From assembly GCA_963702705.1 (NCBI GenBank), contig CAVPDR010000006.1, forward strand, positions 62,001 through 126,000: a DNA stretch of 64,000 nt, given 5' to 3'. The DNA is from VRUE01 sp963702705 (lineage in GTDB: Bacteria > Actinomycetota > Thermoleophilia > Solirubrobacterales > 70-9). Made by a program: the position numbers and the translations under genes. The notes below the pieces were generated by a model. The model was not told the DNA's origin and did not search any database. It saw nothing but the letters and a program-made list of their open reading frames with translations. Shown piece after piece: positions 30,195 to 38,702 of this stretch (position 1 is its first letter; every line of letters starts with the position of its first letter).

Positions 30195-30656
30195 GTGGCC
30201 GCCACTAGCGCTGGGATCCTGCTCTTTCGCCGCACCGGGGATGCGCTCGAGGTGCTGCTCGTCCACCCCGGCGGTCCCTACTGGGCAAAGAAAGACCAGG
30301 GCGCCTGGTCGATCCCGAAGGGGTTGGTGGAGGAGGGGGAGGAGCCGTTGCGCTGCGCCCTGCGCGAGCTCGAGGAGGAGCTCGGCTCGTCGTTCTCCTT
30401 TGCCGCCGAGGAGCTGATCGAGCTCGGCTCGGTGCGCCAGAAAGCCGGCAAGCTCGTCCACTGCTGGGCGGCTGAGGGGGAGTTCGACCCGGCGATGCTG
30501 CGCAGCAACAGCTTCAGCCTCGAGTGGCCGCCGCGCTCGGGCCGCGAGCGCGAGTTTCCCGAGGTCGACCGGGCCGAGTGGTTCGGGGTCGAGGAGGCGC
30601 GGCGCAAGATCATTGCTGCGCAGGCCGAATTTCTCGATAGGTTGAAAGTCAGATGA
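30195..30656 (+). CDS. Nudix hydrolase
   Basis: A 153-residue protein with a complete Nudix box, GLVEEGEEPLRCALRELEEE then LG, preceded by GAWSIPKG. The family hydrolyses nucleoside diphosphates linked to another group. The start is the GTG at 30195. It overlaps the DUF1330 gene by 4 nt (ATGA), so the pair is co-translated. Confidence 0.9.
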   Translation: MAATSAGILLFRRTGDALEVLLVHPGGPYWAKKDQGAWSIPKGLVEEGEEPLRCALRELEEELGSSFSFAAEELIELGSVRQKAGKLVHCWAAEGEFDPAMLRSNSFSLEWPPRSGREREFPEVDRAEWFGVEEARRKIIAAQAEFLDRLKVR

Positions 30657-31039
30657 GCGCAGAGGCAGAGGCCGAGCCGCTGAACAAGGAGGGTTTCGCC
30701 GCCTTCGCCGAGCGCGCGGGCGACGGCCGCCCCCTGGTGATGCTGAACCTGCTCGCCTTCAGGCCCGAGGGCGGGCGCGAGCGCTACGAGGAATACGGCG
30801 CCGCCGTGGCACCGCTGCTGGAGAAGGCCGGTGGCCGGATCGTCTTCCTCGGTCAGCCGGCGCAGGCGCTGCTCGGCGAGGGCTCCTGGGACCTCGTCGT
30901 CCTGGTCGAATACCCGACCCGGCAGGCGTTCCTGGACATGATCGGCTCGGCCGAGTACCAGGCGATCGGCCACCTGCGCACCGAGGCGCTGACGAAGGGC
31001 GAGCTTCACCCGATGGATCCTGGGGAGGGGACGGCGTAG
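30653..31039 (+). CDS. DUF1330-like ferredoxin-fold protein
   Basis: A 128-residue protein with PLVMLNLLAFRPEGGRERYE, YGAAVAPLLEKAGGRIVFLG and DLVVLVEYPTRQAFLDMIGS, then EYQAIGHLRTEAL. This is the pattern of DUF1330 (dimeric alpha/beta barrel). Its partner by overlap is the Nudix hydrolase; the RDD gene begins 2 bases downstream. Function unknown. Confidence 0.78.
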   Translation: MSAEAEAEPLNKEGFAAFAERAGDGRPLVMLNLLAFRPEGGRERYEEYGAAVAPLLEKAGGRIVFLGQPAQALLGEGSWDLVVLVEYPTRQAFLDMIGSAEYQAIGHLRTEALTKGELHPMDPGEGTA

Positions 31040-31041
31040 CG

Positions 31042-32125
31042 ATGGCACCCGACCCCGCGGCGAAATTCCCGCCGCCTGGCGAAGGGCCGTCGGGCAAACC
31101 GCTGCCGCTCTCCGTCCGCCTGCTCGGCGCCGGGGTGCGCAGCGCCCGCAACGTGACCAAGGCGACCGGCATCGACCGCGCGGTCGAGAGCGCCGCTGAG
31201 GAGGCGATGGTCGCCGCGGTCGAGAGCGAGGCGGTCGAACGGGCGATCGCGCGCGTGCTGCAAGGACCGGCGGTCGAGGAGGCGATGAGCTCGGCCCTGG
31301 AGAGCGATGCGGTCAAGCACGCTCTGATCGACGCTCTCGACAGCGAGTTGGTCGACGAGGTTTGGCGGCGGCTACTGGCCAGCGACGAGGCGCAGCGACT
31401 GGTCGAGCGGATCGCCGAGGCGCCGGAGATCCGTGCCGCGATCAGCGCTCAGAGCATGGGCCTGATCGAGGACGTCGGGCATACGATCGGCAACGGCACG
31501 CGCCGCCTGGACGGGGTCGCCGAGCGTGTGGTGCGGCGGATCTTCTTCAGGAAACGCCGCGTCGAGCCGACCGATCGCGCCGGCGCCGTCACCCGCGGCC
31601 TCGCCTTCGGCATCGACATGCTTGATCGTCAACCTCGGCTTCTCCGGCCTGGCGGCCGTCGCGGCCCTGATCGCCTCGGCCTTCACCGGCAACGGCAACG
31701 GCATCTCCAGCGCGGCCCTGGCCGCCGGCACGACGCTTTGGTTCATCCTTGGTGGGCTCTACCTGACCGGCTTCTGGTCCCTGGCCGGCCAGACGCCCGG
31801 CATGCGCTTCGTCGGGATCAGGCTCGACGTCGAGGGTCGTGGCCTGCGCTTCGGCTGCTCGCTCAAGCGCCTGATCGGGATGACGCTGGCGGTGATTGCC
31901 TTCGGACTGGGCTTCCTCGGCATCTTCTTCGACTCCAGGCGCCGGGCCTGGGACGACCGGCTCAGCGGCGCCGACGTCGTCTACGAGGCCAACGAACGCG
32001 CGCCGGCGCCGTGGTCGCGGCTCGATCCCACCGAGGTCGCGGCGGCAACCGGCCCGGCAACGACGAAGGCCCCGGGTTCCCGGGGCCTTCGGTCGCAGCG
32101 CGTGGCTGGATCGTCGCCTAGCTAG
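31042..32125 (+). CDS. RDD-family membrane protein, frameshifted
   Basis: The first frame encodes a long helical N-terminal region (LSVRLLGAGVRSARNVTKAT to RRIFFRKRRVEP) and enters the RDD domain (GAVTRGLAFGID). Near 31618-31622 the frame must move by one base, after which the domain continues as LIVNLGFSGLAAVAALIAS, SLAGQTPGMRFVGIRLDVEG and RRRAWDDRLSGADVVY. The rebuilt protein would have about 360 residues with three or four membrane helices. The gene follows the DUF1330 gene by 2 bases. One extra base explains the break, either a sequence error or a real lesion. Function of RDD proteins is mostly transport-related but unproved here. Confidence 0.78.
32065..32090. terminator. Strong GC hairpin between convergent genes
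   Basis: GAAGGCCCCGGG and its exact complement form a 12-bp stem with TT at its tip (larger loop in practice). It sits at the 3' end of the RDD gene frame, which runs through it, and 28 bases from the end of the convergent membrane protein gene. Likely a bidirectional terminator. Confidence 0.6.
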
Positions 32126-32501
32126 CGACCCCTTCGGGTCCCTCCGCAAGCTTGTAGATGATGATGATCGCGAGGGCGAAGATCGCCAGCGACCAGAACG
32201 GGTAGGCCGGGATCGAGAGCAGCGCCCCGATCGCGTTCAGGGAGGCGACGAAGATGCCGAACCAGCGCCCGAACTCTCCGCCCGAGAAGAGCGAGAACGC
32301 GGCGACGAGCTCGAGCACGCCGAGGATCAGCATGATCCAGCCCCAGGTGTGCAGGCCGCTGATGATGTAGGTGGCGTTCTCGGTGAAGAACTTCGAGTCG
32401 CCGATCGCAGCGATGCCGTAGATGATGTTCAGGACGCCGGCGACCAGCAGCAGGATGCCGGCGAATACCCACCAGCCGCTCAGAGTGCTCTCCTCGTTCA
32501 T
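32118..32501 (-). CDS. DUF7144-like four-helix membrane protein
   Basis: A 127-residue protein of four hydrophobic helices: WWVFAGILLLVAGVLNIIYG, HTWGWIMLILGVLELVAAF, FGIFVASLNAIGALLSI and FWSLAIFALAIIIIYKL. The HTWGW motif and helix order match the protein at 44201-44611 (TAWGW), so they are paralogues. Function unknown. The ATG is 21 bases from the C-terminus-proximal T-rich promoter side of the next gene. Confidence 0.78.
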   Translation of the reverse strand: MNEESTLSGWWVFAGILLLVAGVLNIIYGIAAIGDSKFFTENATYIISGLHTWGWIMLILGVLELVAAFSLFSGGEFGRWFGIFVASLNAIGALLSIPAYPFWSLAIFALAIIIIYKLAEGPEGVAS

Positions 32502-32671
32502 GTCAAACCCTTTCGTTGCAACTAGGCAGTGAACATATGCGCGAGCCTATTCCAGCAATGGCGTGATTTTCCTGCTCTAGAGCGATTTTGCCGGGTCGGC
32601 CAATGCCTCGCGAAGGTTCTGGGCCGCCTGCCTCAGGAGCTTTCCGCAAGGGCTGTCGTAGTCTCCCGCCC

Positions 32672-33545
32672 ATGGACGTGGTGCGCACGCCGGAGGAGAG
32701 CCTGCAGGGGCTGCCCGATTTCCCCTTCGAGTCGAGCTACCGCGAGGTCGACGGGGTGCGCCTGGCCTACCTCGACGAGGGTGAGGGCCGGCCGGTCGTC
32801 TTCTTCCACGGCGAGCCGACCTGGTCATTCCTCTGGCGCAAGGTGATCCCGCCGGTGCGCGACGCCGGTTACCGCTGCATCGCTCCCGACTACGCGGGGT
32901 TCGGCCGCTCCGACAAGCCCACCGACCTCGAGTGGTACACCTACGATCGCCACGTCGAGTTGATCTGGAACGTTGCTCGAGGAGCTCGACCTGCGTGACG
33001 CGACCGCCGTCGTCCACGACTGGGGCGGACCGATCGGCCTGCGGCTCGCGGTCGAGCACCCCGATCGTTTCTCACGCCTGGTGATCATGGAGACCGGTCC
33101 CTTCACCGGCCACCAGCGGATGAGCGACCTCTGGCTTCAGTTCCGCGAGTTCGTCCGCGAGAACGCCGACGTGCCGGTGGGGATGCTGGTGCGCGGAGGC
33201 TGCAGGAGCGATCCGGGTGACGAGGTGATCGCTGCCTATGAAGCGCCCTACCCGAGCCCCGAGTCGAAGGCCGGGCCGCGCGCCTTTCCGCTGATCCTGC
33301 CGACCGAGCCCGATGCGCCCGGCGCGGCCGAGGGCAAGGCGGTTGCCGACGCGCTGCGCGACGACGAGCGCCCGACCCTCGTCCTCTGGGCCGACTCGGA
33401 CCAGGTCCTGCCCTTCTCGGTCGGCGAACGGGTCTCCGAGCAGCTCAACTTCCCGGCCCCGGTCGCGGTCGAGAACGCCGGCCACTTCCTGCAGGAGGAC
33501 GCCGGGCCGCAGATCGGCCGCCTCATCGTCGACTGGCTCGGCTGA
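32672..33545 (+). CDS. Haloalkane dehalogenase-like alpha/beta hydrolase, frameshifted
   Basis: The first frame starts MDVVRTPEESLQGLPDFPFE and has VVFFHGEPTWSFLWRKVIP and PDYAGFGRSDKPTD, all typical of haloalkane dehalogenases. It loses frame at about 32970 (after ELIWN). The other frame continues LLEELDLRDATAVVHDWGG, with the nucleophile Asp in VHDWGG, then VLWADSDQVLPFSVG and NAGHFLQEDAG with the catalytic His. One extra base explains the break. If repaired it would give about 290 residues. It could cleave carbon-halogen bonds, but many relatives act on other substrates. Its 3' end overlaps the convergent phosphoesterase by 23 bases. Confidence 0.82.
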
Positions 33546-34632
33546 CCGCCGCCTTCAGCTCGCCGTGGGGACGGTCGGCGAGCAGCCGCACCCGCCGTGG
33601 CGGGCCCTCGTCCTCGACCCAGGTGACGGTTCCGGGCCAGTAGGGCCCCGGCGGCGAGCCGGGGTGGTGGAGGGCGTCGGCGAAGACCCAGCTGCCGGTG
33701 TTGTGCAGGCGCCCGCCACCAGGCAGCGGCCACTCGGCGTCGCCCTCTTCGGGGCCGGCGCGGTGGGTGTGGCCGGTGATCGTGTGCGCCGCCTCGATTT
33801 GCAGCCGACCGGCCATCTCGGTCGCGGCGGCGATGCCGCTGCGGGCGATCGAGGCGGCCGAGACGTCCGCCTCGAAGTCGGCCCGGAGGAGCCGGTTGAG
33901 CAGCCAGACGGCGGCCGGGAGACCCGTCGAGATGGCTGCTTTGGCGGTTGCTTGGCGGAGGCGGTTGCGATTGCGTTCCCGACTGGAGATCAGGCGCCAG
34001 GCGCGCTCCGAAGGCCGGAACGGCCTGTGACCGCGGCCGGCCTCGGCGAAGCCGAAGAAGAAGCCGTAGATCGGCCGCAGGACGCGCTCGTAGTCGGCGG
34101 GCGTCGCCCCGGCGCGCGGCGGGCCGTCGGAGCGCATCAACGCCGCGGCGGCGACGCACTCGAGGCGCGGCAGCGACATGTGGCAGTCCATGTAGTGGCC
34201 GTGGGTGGCGTAGACGTCGTCGCGCAGCCAGACGCCGGGGTAGGCGATGCTGAGCTCGGCCTCGCCCAGCCAGTCGGCGATGCTCGCGGTCGGGCCGGCG
34301 GCGGGCAGGGCCCTGTGCTCGAGGCCGAGGCCGGTGCCGCTGAGCGCGACCTCTTCGAGCAGCGGCTCGGCCAGGCGGTGGTCGTGGTTGCCGGGGACGA
34401 CGACGATGCGGCGGCCGGCCATCGCCTCGCCCAGCTCTTCGAAGAACGGCTGGACGAGCTCCAGGACGTGGGCCAGCGGCAGGTCGCGCAGCTCCAGCGC
34501 GTCGCCGAGCAGGACGAGGCGGTCGGCGCCGGCGATCTCGTCGAGCAGCAGCCGCCGGGTCGCCGGATCGCGCGCGATGTCCTCACCGGTGGCGCTGCCG
34601 AGGTGCAGGTCGGAGACGATCGCCGTGCGCAT
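33523..34632 (-). CDS. Calcineurin-like metallophosphoesterase
   Basis: A 369-residue enzyme with all family motifs in order: MRTAIVSDLHLG, VLLGDALELRD, VVVPGNHDHRL, DVYATHGHYMD and HTITGHTHRAG. The di-metal centre is therefore complete. Two hydrophobic or amphipathic stretches in the middle (FFFGFAEAG, GLPAAVWLLNRLL) suggest membrane contact. The family hydrolyses phosphoesters; UDP-diacylglucosamine hydrolase-like (LpxH) or nucleotide substrates are possible but not shown. Confidence 0.88.
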   Translation of the reverse strand: MRTAIVSDLHLGSATGEDIARDPATRRLLLDEIAGADRLVLLGDALELRDLPLAHVLELVQPFFEELGEAMAGRRIVVVPGNHDHRLAEPLLEEVALSGTGLGLEHRALPAAGPTASIADWLGEAELSIAYPGVWLRDDVYATHGHYMDCHMSLPRLECVAAAALMRSDGPPRAGATPADYERVLRPIYGFFFGFAEAGRGHRPFRPSERAWRLISSRERNRNRLRQATAKAAISTGLPAAVWLLNRLLRADFEADVSAASIARSGIAAATEMAGRLQIEAAHTITGHTHRAGPEEGDAEWPLPGGGRLHNTGSWVFADALHHPGSPPGPYWPGTVTWVEDEGPPRRVRLLADRPHGELKAAVSRASRR

Positions 34633-34739
34633 CCGCGCAAACTAGCGGTGCAACGTTTTGCGGTCGCGGGAGAACCGGAGCGCGTTGCACCTCGCAGTGG
34701 GGTTGGCTGGTCAGCCAGCCGCCTGGCTAGACTCTCGGC

Positions 34740-35657
34740 ATGGCCGAGTTGAGCGAGGAGCGCCTGGCGCCCGTCAACGGCATCGAGATCGCCTACCAGG
34801 AGGTGGGTGACCCCGACGCCGCGCCGCTGGTGCTGGTGATGGGGCTGGGGACGCAGATGCTCGGCTGGGACGAGGACTTTTGCGTCCTGCTCGCCGAACG
34901 CGGCTTCCGCGTCGTGCGTTTCGACAACCGCGACATCGGCCACTCGACGATGCTCGAATCGGCGGGCGTGCCGAGCCGCCTCGACCTTTTCGTCGGCCGC
35001 CGCGAGAGCGCCGCCTACCTGCTCTCCGACATGGCGACCGACACGACGGCGCTGATGGACCATCTCGGGATCGAGTCGGCCCACGTCGTCGGTGCCTCGA
35101 TGGGCGGGATGATCGGTCAGACCCTGGCGATCGAGCAGCCGCAGCGGATCCGCTCGCTGGTCTCGATCATGTCGACGACGGGCAGCCGTCGGGTCGGGAT
35201 GCCGTCGCTGAAGGCGTTCGGGGTCATGCTCGCCGAGGCGCCCAAGGGCCGTGACGCCTACATCGAGCGAATCGTCAAGACCTTCAAGGTGATCGGTTCG
35301 CCGGCCTATCCGATGGACGAGCCGCGCTTCCGCGAGCTGGCCGGGCGGCTCTACGACCGCTCGCACAATCCCAGGGGCGTGCTGCGCCAGATGCACGCGA
35401 TCACCGCCTCGGGCGACCGCACGGCGGCGCTGCGCAAGCTGAGCCTGCCGGCGACCGTGATCCACGGCACCCGCGACCCCCTGGTGCGGCCCAGCGGCGG
35501 CCGCGCCACCGCCCGGGCGATCCCTGGCGCGCGCCTGCGCATCGTCGAGGGCATGGGGCACGACCTGCCCCGCGACCTCTGGCCGACCTTCGCCGCCGAG
35601 ATCATCGACAACGCCTCGAGAGCGGGCTGGCGAGTCCCCGCCACACAGCCCGCCTGA
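34740..35657 (+). CDS. Alpha/beta hydrolase
   Basis: A 305-residue hydrolase. The nucleophile Ser is in VVGASMGGMIGQ, the oxyanion region in LVLVMGLGTQMLGWD, the Asp in VIHGTRDPLV and the His in EGMGHDLP. The segment FDNRDIGHST is typical of an actinobacterial hydrolase group that includes aclacinomycin methylesterase-like proteins. The reaction is probably ester hydrolysis with unknown substrate. The ATG at 34740 is used. It stands alone. Confidence 0.88.
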   Translation: MAELSEERLAPVNGIEIAYQEVGDPDAAPLVLVMGLGTQMLGWDEDFCVLLAERGFRVVRFDNRDIGHSTMLESAGVPSRLDLFVGRRESAAYLLSDMATDTTALMDHLGIESAHVVGASMGGMIGQTLAIEQPQRIRSLVSIMSTTGSRRVGMPSLKAFGVMLAEAPKGRDAYIERIVKTFKVIGSPAYPMDEPRFRELAGRLYDRSHNPRGVLRQMHAITASGDRTAALRKLSLPATVIHGTRDPLVRPSGGRATARAIPGARLRIVEGMGHDLPRDLWPTFAAEIIDNASRAGWRVPATQPA

Positions 35658-35699
35658 AGTGGTGGAGCCAGCTCCGCCACAAGTTGCCCCGCCGTATCT

Positions 35700-35906
35700 C
35701 TAGCGCCAGTGGGCATCGGCCAGATTCAGCACCCGCCAGTGGTAGCTGACCAGCCCGAGTGGCTTGCCTGAGGCTTGGGCTAGCTCCGTCGTGGTCATTG
35801 AGCCTCTTGCTGGCATCGCCACGATTTGCGCCCGCACGGGGTTGCTGACCAGCTGTGCCAGCCAGCCATCGGCTGATAGCTCCTGAGCAACCGCCTGTCT
35901 GAGGAT
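35700..35906 (-). pseudogene. ArsR-like helix-turn-helix remnant
   Basis: An open minus-strand stretch without a usable start codon, reading LAQLVSNPVRAQIVAMPARG, then TTTELAQASGKPLGLVSYHW and RVLNLADAHWR before TAG. This resembles the N-terminal winged helix of ArsR-type regulators. The upstream part meets an in-frame stop near the IS110 leader, so only a fragment remains, about 50 bases from the transposase start. Insertion of the IS probably removed the rest; this is inference. Confidence 0.5.
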
Positions 35907-35958
35907 CCCACTCTGCCTAGGAGAGGGTTTCTCTTTTTCCTAGAAAGGGAGGTTGTTC

Positions 35959-37221
35959 ATGAGGCACCTGGTCGGCAGAGAGCTTCCTGCAAAGACCTTG
36001 GTGGTCGCAATCGATTGCGGGAAGGTCGCCAACCGCGTGATGCTGGCCACGGGAGAGCGAGGGGTGATCGGAGAACCGGTGAGCCTGCCGACTCTCCGTG
36101 CTGGAGTCGACGAGCTGCAGCGCCTGGTTGGCGCCGCCGGCAGCAAGGGGCGGCCGATAATCGCAGTAGAGGCAACCGGGTCCCTCCATCACGCTTGGGT
36201 GGCAGAGCTCGAACGCCGCTTTGCCGGATCGCTTCGGCTCTTTGCGCCTTCTGAGACCCAAGCCGCCCGTGCCGGCCTGGGATCGCGGCGCACCAAGACC
36301 GACGATCGCGACTGCGCCGCACTGATCACCCTTGCCCGCCAGGGGCTTGGCCGACCACCCGAGGGCGAGACGGTCGCAGCAATGCTTGGCGCGGTGCGTC
36401 ATCGCCGGGCTTTGGTCGAGACCCGCAAGAGCGCCCAGCAGCGCCTCCACGACCAGCTGAATGCCCTTTGCCCGGGGCTCTCGGCGCCGAGCGGTCACGG
36501 CCGGGCGCTCAAGCTCGAGGACACTTCGGGCCAGGCGGTCTTGGCCTGCGCGGTCGAGTTCGCTGGGCGTGCCCCGGCGCCTCGCTCGCTGATCTCCCGC
36601 GCCCCGGGGCGCTTCACCAAAGCGAATGCGAGCTACTGGTCGGCGCGGTGGCGAGCCCTCTTGCCGCCGCCGCCCGACGCCGAGCTGCGGGCCGCGCGCC
36701 TGCGCGGCGACCTGGAGCGCTGGCGCTTGCTCCAGCGCGACATCGAAGCGACCGACGAGCAGATCGCCGAGTTGTTGGCCGCCACCGCGGGAGGTGTCCT
36801 GACCTCGCTGCCGGGAGTCGCCCGGACTCGGGCTGCTGCCTTCTCTGCCCACGCCTTGCCGATCGAGCGCTTCCCTTCGGCCGAGCATCTCTACTCGGCA
36901 ACGGGACTGGCGCCGGCGACCTATGAGTCGGCGACCCTGCGACGTCGAGGGCGTATCTCACGCGCGGGGCTGGCCGAGTTCCGCGATGCGCTGATGGGTA
37001 TTGCCTGGGGCCTCTCGCAAAGCTGCGCGGCCTTCAGATCAAGAGACCGGCAGCTGCGCGATCGTGGCATGGCGCCGATCCAGGCCCGGGTCGCACTGGC
37101 TCGGCACGCCTGCCGGCTTTGCTTTGCCCTGCTGCAAACACAGAAGCCCTTCGACGAAGAGCGCTATGTTCGGATGAGGCATGGCGCGAGCGGTGACGGC
37201 GTTTCCGGCTATGCCGCATGA
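35959..37221 (+). CDS. IS110-family transposase
   Basis: A 420-residue DEDD transposase. The N-terminal RuvC-like domain has TLVVAIDCGKVANRVMLATG, PIIAVEATGSLHHAW and RTKTDDRDCAAL. The C-terminal Transposase_20 domain has VLTSLPGVARTRAAAF, HLYSATGLAPATYES and RRRGRISRAGLAEFRDAL. It moves its element by site-specific recombination and is the only transposase in the window. The ATG at 35959 with GGGAGG seven bases upstream is preferred to TTG at 35953. It seems full-length. The residue set suggests it could be active. Confidence 0.92.
   Translation: MRHLVGRELPAKTLVVAIDCGKVANRVMLATGERGVIGEPVSLPTLRAGVDELQRLVGAAGSKGRPIIAVEATGSLHHAWVAELERRFAGSLRLFAPSETQAARAGLGSRRTKTDDRDCAALITLARQGLGRPPEGETVAAMLGAVRHRRALVETRKSAQQRLHDQLNALCPGLSAPSGHGRALKLEDTSGQAVLACAVEFAGRAPAPRSLISRAPGRFTKANASYWSARWRALLPPPPDAELRAARLRGDLERWRLLQRDIEATDEQIAELLAATAGGVLTSLPGVARTRAAAFSAHALPIERFPSAEHLYSATGLAPATYESATLRRRGRISRAGLAEFRDALMGIAWGLSQSCAAFRSRDRQLRDRGMAPIQARVALARHACRLCFALLQTQKPFDEERYVRMRHGASGDGVSGYAA
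35959..37221 (+). mobile_element. IS110-like insertion sequence (ends not resolved)
   Basis: Only the transposase extent can be given. IS110 elements often lack terminal inverted repeats, and none was found in the flanks. The non-coding 371 bp downstream and the truncated ArsR-like fragment upstream probably include the element ends and its guide-RNA region. Confidence 0.65.
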
Positions 37222-37592
37222 CGGCGCACCTTAGCTTGCCGCCCGCTCGCGCCGGCCGCCTTTCTCACGGCGCAAACGAAAGCCTGCCGCCCGACGGCGA
37301 CTGATCAGCCTGCCGGTTCGGTGGCCTTGCCGAGTCCGGCGCTCTTCTCGCAATTTGCGGCCGACAGCGTCGGCCTGGCCGGTCCTGCCTGTCTCTTCCC
37401 TTGACTCGGTGGGGGAAAGCTAAGGCTGGTTGACGTTCTTTGGCTCCAGACTCCATCTTCGATCCTCTCTGTCGAAATGGTTTGCCCCTGCCCTAGCGCC
37501 TCCCGCCATGCCCGTTCTGAGGCTTTCTTGAGTCATAACTCCAAAAACATTGAGCGATAAGAAGTTGCGGCCCGGTCGATTCGCGGCCGGCG
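37222..37592. other. Non-coding stretch downstream of the transposase
   Basis: 371 bases without a convincing gene on either strand. It begins with sequence of IS110 type and ends at the XRE gene. IS110 elements can encode a structured bridge RNA in their non-coding ends, so folding this segment would be informative; I see no clear repeat by eye. Confidence 0.5.
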
Positions 37593-37823
37593 CTAGGGTT
37601 GCTCGATACCGCCAGGTGTCAGCAGCGATAGCGGCTCGACATCGATCTGAGCGGCAATCTTCTCCAAGCTCTTCAGGGTCAGATTGCGCTCGCCTCGCTC
37701 GATGCCTCCCATGTAGGTGCGATGCACGCCAAGCACATCGGCAAATGCCTCCTGGCTTAAGTCGCGGGCCTTGCGATAGGCCCGCAGGTTGTGGCCAACG
37801 ATGCGTTGCAGATCGCCCTCCAT
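37593..37823 (-). CDS. XRE-family helix-turn-helix regulator
   Basis: A 76-residue single-domain DNA-binding protein: RIVGHNLRAYRKARDLSQEA, FADVLGVHRTYMGGIERGER and NLTLKSLEKIAAQIDVEPLS. The HTH is complete. It stands in the accessory zone between the IS element and tRNA-Leu, with no adjoining partner. It could be a leftover repressor of a mobile element. Confidence 0.88.
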   Translation of the reverse strand: MEGDLQRIVGHNLRAYRKARDLSQEAFADVLGVHRTYMGGIERGERNLTLKSLEKIAAQIDVEPLSLLTPGGIEQP

Positions 37824-38188
37824 GAGGGAGGACGTTCGTGGTTTGCTACTTGACAGTCTACATACTCATAAGTAGCGTTTTGGGAACCGCCTGGTCTCTC
37901 GTGGAGCTGGTCGTTCAGCAACTCCATCTCTCCCGAAAGGCCAGGCGGTCAACTTCCGCAAGAAAGGCGGGAGCATGAGGCAGATGGGCAAATTTCACAA
38001 CCAAAAGCCGTTTCCTGTCCGTCACCGTCCTTCTGTGCGGTGGCGGACAATCGCGGCAATGGAGGTTGGTCTCTTGACGTGTCTTGCCTAGGACCAGGCA
38101 TTGATCCTCGGCGAGGAAGCCATCAGGCGCAAGCTGGCAGAGACCCCTGCTGACGCCGGCGCCCTAGAGCCAATGGGCCCTTGGAAGA
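37824..38188. other. Intergenic accessory sequence
   Basis: About 365 bases. It holds a partial palindrome (ACCGCCTGG and its complement, around 37886-37950) and one possible 38-codon reading frame at 37976-38092 (MRQMGKFHNQKPFPVRH) after GGCGGGAG. Neither is convincing as a gene or a known element. Confidence 0.4.
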
Positions 38189-38221
38189 AGAACCCTCGGC
38201 CAGTTTGAGGCCGAGGGTTCT
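38189..38221 (-). terminator. Terminator of tRNA-Leu (CAG)
   Basis: A perfect 13-bp stem (AGAACCCTCGGCC and its complement) with a 7-nt loop, 17 bases beyond the tRNA 3' end on the minus strand, followed by TTCTTCC. Confidence 0.8.
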
Positions 38222-38237
38222 GATGTCGAAGCTTTGG

Positions 38238-38321
38238 TGCGGCTGAGAGGAGTCGAACCTCCACGGAGTTTCCTCCACACGGATCTGAACCGTGCGCGTC
38301 TACCAGTTCCGCCACAGCCGC
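38238..38321 (-). tRNA. tRNA-Leu (CAG)
   Basis: A type II tRNA on the minus strand: GCGGCTG/CAGCCGC acceptor, GGCGGAACTGGTAGACGC D-arm, anticodon loop TTCAGAT, a long variable arm and a GAGGTTCGACTCCTC T-arm. Confidence 0.94.
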
Positions 38322-38412
38322 GAGGCCAGGCAATCTACCGGTTTGCAGCAGCCCATCCGCCCCGACCCGCCCAGCAGCCCAGCCGCCCCGCTCGCTAGAA
38401 TGGCCGACCCTC

Positions 38413-38485
38413 GCCGCTATCGTCTAGGGGACTAGGACGCCGGATTCTCAGTCCGGAAACCGGGGTTCGAATCCCCGTAGCGGTA
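38413..38485 (+). tRNA. tRNA-Glu (CTC)
   Basis: GCCGCTA/TAGCGGT acceptor, CGTCTAGGGGACTAGGA D-region, anticodon loop TTCTCAG and GGGGTTCGAATCCCC T-arm. Discriminator A. Confidence 0.94.
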
Positions 38486-38511
38486 CTAGCTGCAAAGCCT
38501 TCTAGAAAGCC

Positions 38512-38537
38512 AAAAACCCCGGTTTGCCGGGGTTTTT
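38512..38537 (+). terminator. Intrinsic terminator after tRNA-Glu
   Basis: AAAAACCCCGG, loop, CCGGGGTTTTT: a GC stem followed by a T-run, 26 bases after the tRNA. A textbook rho-independent terminator. Confidence 0.9.
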
Positions 38538-38550
38538 CTCATTCAGTGGC

Positions 38551-38655
38551 GGCAACGGTTCGGCAACAGGGTGTTGCTGCCCCTGCAACAGGGTGCGAGC
38601 CCGAGAGTGAGTATTTCCCATGCTGAAGCGGTTTTGCTGTTGCCGCGCGGCAACA
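38551..38655. repeat. Cluster of GCAAC/GTTGC repeats downstream of tRNA-Glu
   Basis: GGCAAC occurs at 38551 and 38562, GTTGC and GCAAC near 38573-38590, and a perfect 18-bp palindrome TGTTGCCGCGCGGCAACA at 38638-38655. Clustered short repeats beside a tRNA 3' end resemble integrase arm sites of an attachment region, but no second tRNA-Glu copy was seen in the window. Confidence 0.5.
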
Positions 38656-38702
38656 TTCGGTAGCGGTTTGAGGTAACGACCGCGGGACGACTGTCGTGTT
38701 GC

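Noticed and set aside
37976..38092. A 38-codon gene starting MRQMGKFHNQ
   Set aside because: There is a purine-rich stretch before the ATG, but no family, no conserved neighbour and accessory context. Not enough to call a gene.
38088..38333. An 81-codon minus-strand frame
   Set aside because: It runs through tRNA-Leu and its terminator, so it is not a protein gene.
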